Assembly (NCBI GenBank): GCA_005784505.1
Contig: VCAZ01000152.1
Location: 496,001 to 560,000, forward strand
Origin: Bagarius yarrelli
Taxonomy: Eukaryota > Chordata > Actinopteri > Siluriformes > Sisoridae
Length of the DNA stretch: 64,000 nucleotides
Reading direction: 5' to 3'
The translations under genes and the position numbers were made by a program. Shown piece after piece: positions 63,925 to 64,000 of this stretch (positions are counted from its first letter, which is position 1; every line of letters starts with the position of its first letter). The notes below the pieces were generated by a model. It searched no databases, was not told the DNA's origin, and saw only the letters and a program-made list of their open reading frames with translations.

Positions 63925-64000
63925 CAAAATGTGTGGTATTCCTACCCGGCTGATACAAAATACTTTACCAGAGGACCTACGGCTTTTATCCATACTCTTT
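63925..64000 (+). repeat. ERV-family segment at window end
   Basis: TGTGTGGTATTCCTACCCGGCTGATACAAAATACTTTACCAGAGG matches 47153-47213 with a short gap, then continues to TATCCATACTCTTT as in 47222-47238. It is cut by the window end. Confidence 0.75.

Noticed and set aside
1..64000. CRISPR array, bacterial operon or tRNA genes
   Set aside because: No regularly spaced direct repeats with unique spacers, no ribosome-binding-site pattern, and A/B-box sequences occur only within SINEs.

Overview
This window is a repeat-rich, gene-poor stretch of vertebrate nuclear DNA, almost certainly from a teleost fish. It is AT-rich, with spliced exons in long introns and no bacterial-style operons. Its repeats are typical of fish: L2/CR1-type LINEs whose tails are (AAATGT)n or TGAATTGAAT-like, Tx1-like and RTE-like LINEs, tRNA-derived SINEs sharing an L2-like tail, Tc1/mariner remnants, Ty3/Gypsy pieces, and retrovirus-like elements. 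I cannot name the species.

Layout. 1-12.1 kb: nested LINE fragments (L2-like and a second CR1/L2/Rex-type family, here called family X), a Tx1-like LINE, a 5S rRNA gene copy with spacer, Gypsy fragments and a gag-only LTR element (11078-12132). 12.1-19.6 kb: AT-rich and largely unrecognised, with three SINE fragments and one BED-finger (hAT/ZBED-like) fragment. 19.6-21.1 kb: the only recognisable host gene, a galectin, with exons out of order, a stop codon and frameshifts. 21.4-24.5 kb: a Tc1 scrap and a decayed retroviral gag-pol block (ERV A). 24.5-34.3 kb: an unclassified repeat (R), three Tx1-like LINE remnants, an RTE fragment and 5S rDNA units on both strands. 34.3-39.6 kb: an L2-like LINE on the minus strand split by a nearly complete, younger L2-type LINE on the plus strand. 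39.8-54.1 kb: 5S spacer, two more copies of repeat R and two ERVs (B and C), interrupted by a Tc1 element, SINEs and an RTE. 54.1-64 kb: more L2 fragments, 5S units, solo-LTR candidates, ERV fragments D and E, a Tx1-like endonuclease fragment, a SINE and another minus-strand L2.

No intact protein-coding gene is convincingly present. The longest open fragments are retroelement-derived: gag-like at 11060-12085, L2 reverse transcriptase at 36515-37465, and a retroviral env transmembrane subunit at 46432-46863. The window reads as a layered record of insertions. The most notable patterns are (1) 5S rRNA genes that carry their own spacers, including part of a tandem array, with Tx1-like LINEs abutting the inside of 5S genes; (2) a galectin locus in which the carbohydrate-binding exon lies upstream of the first exon; and (3) a three-copy repeat with a conserved minus-strand reading frame I cannot assign. 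Coordinates of decayed elements are approximate (tens of bases), because boundaries were judged by eye.
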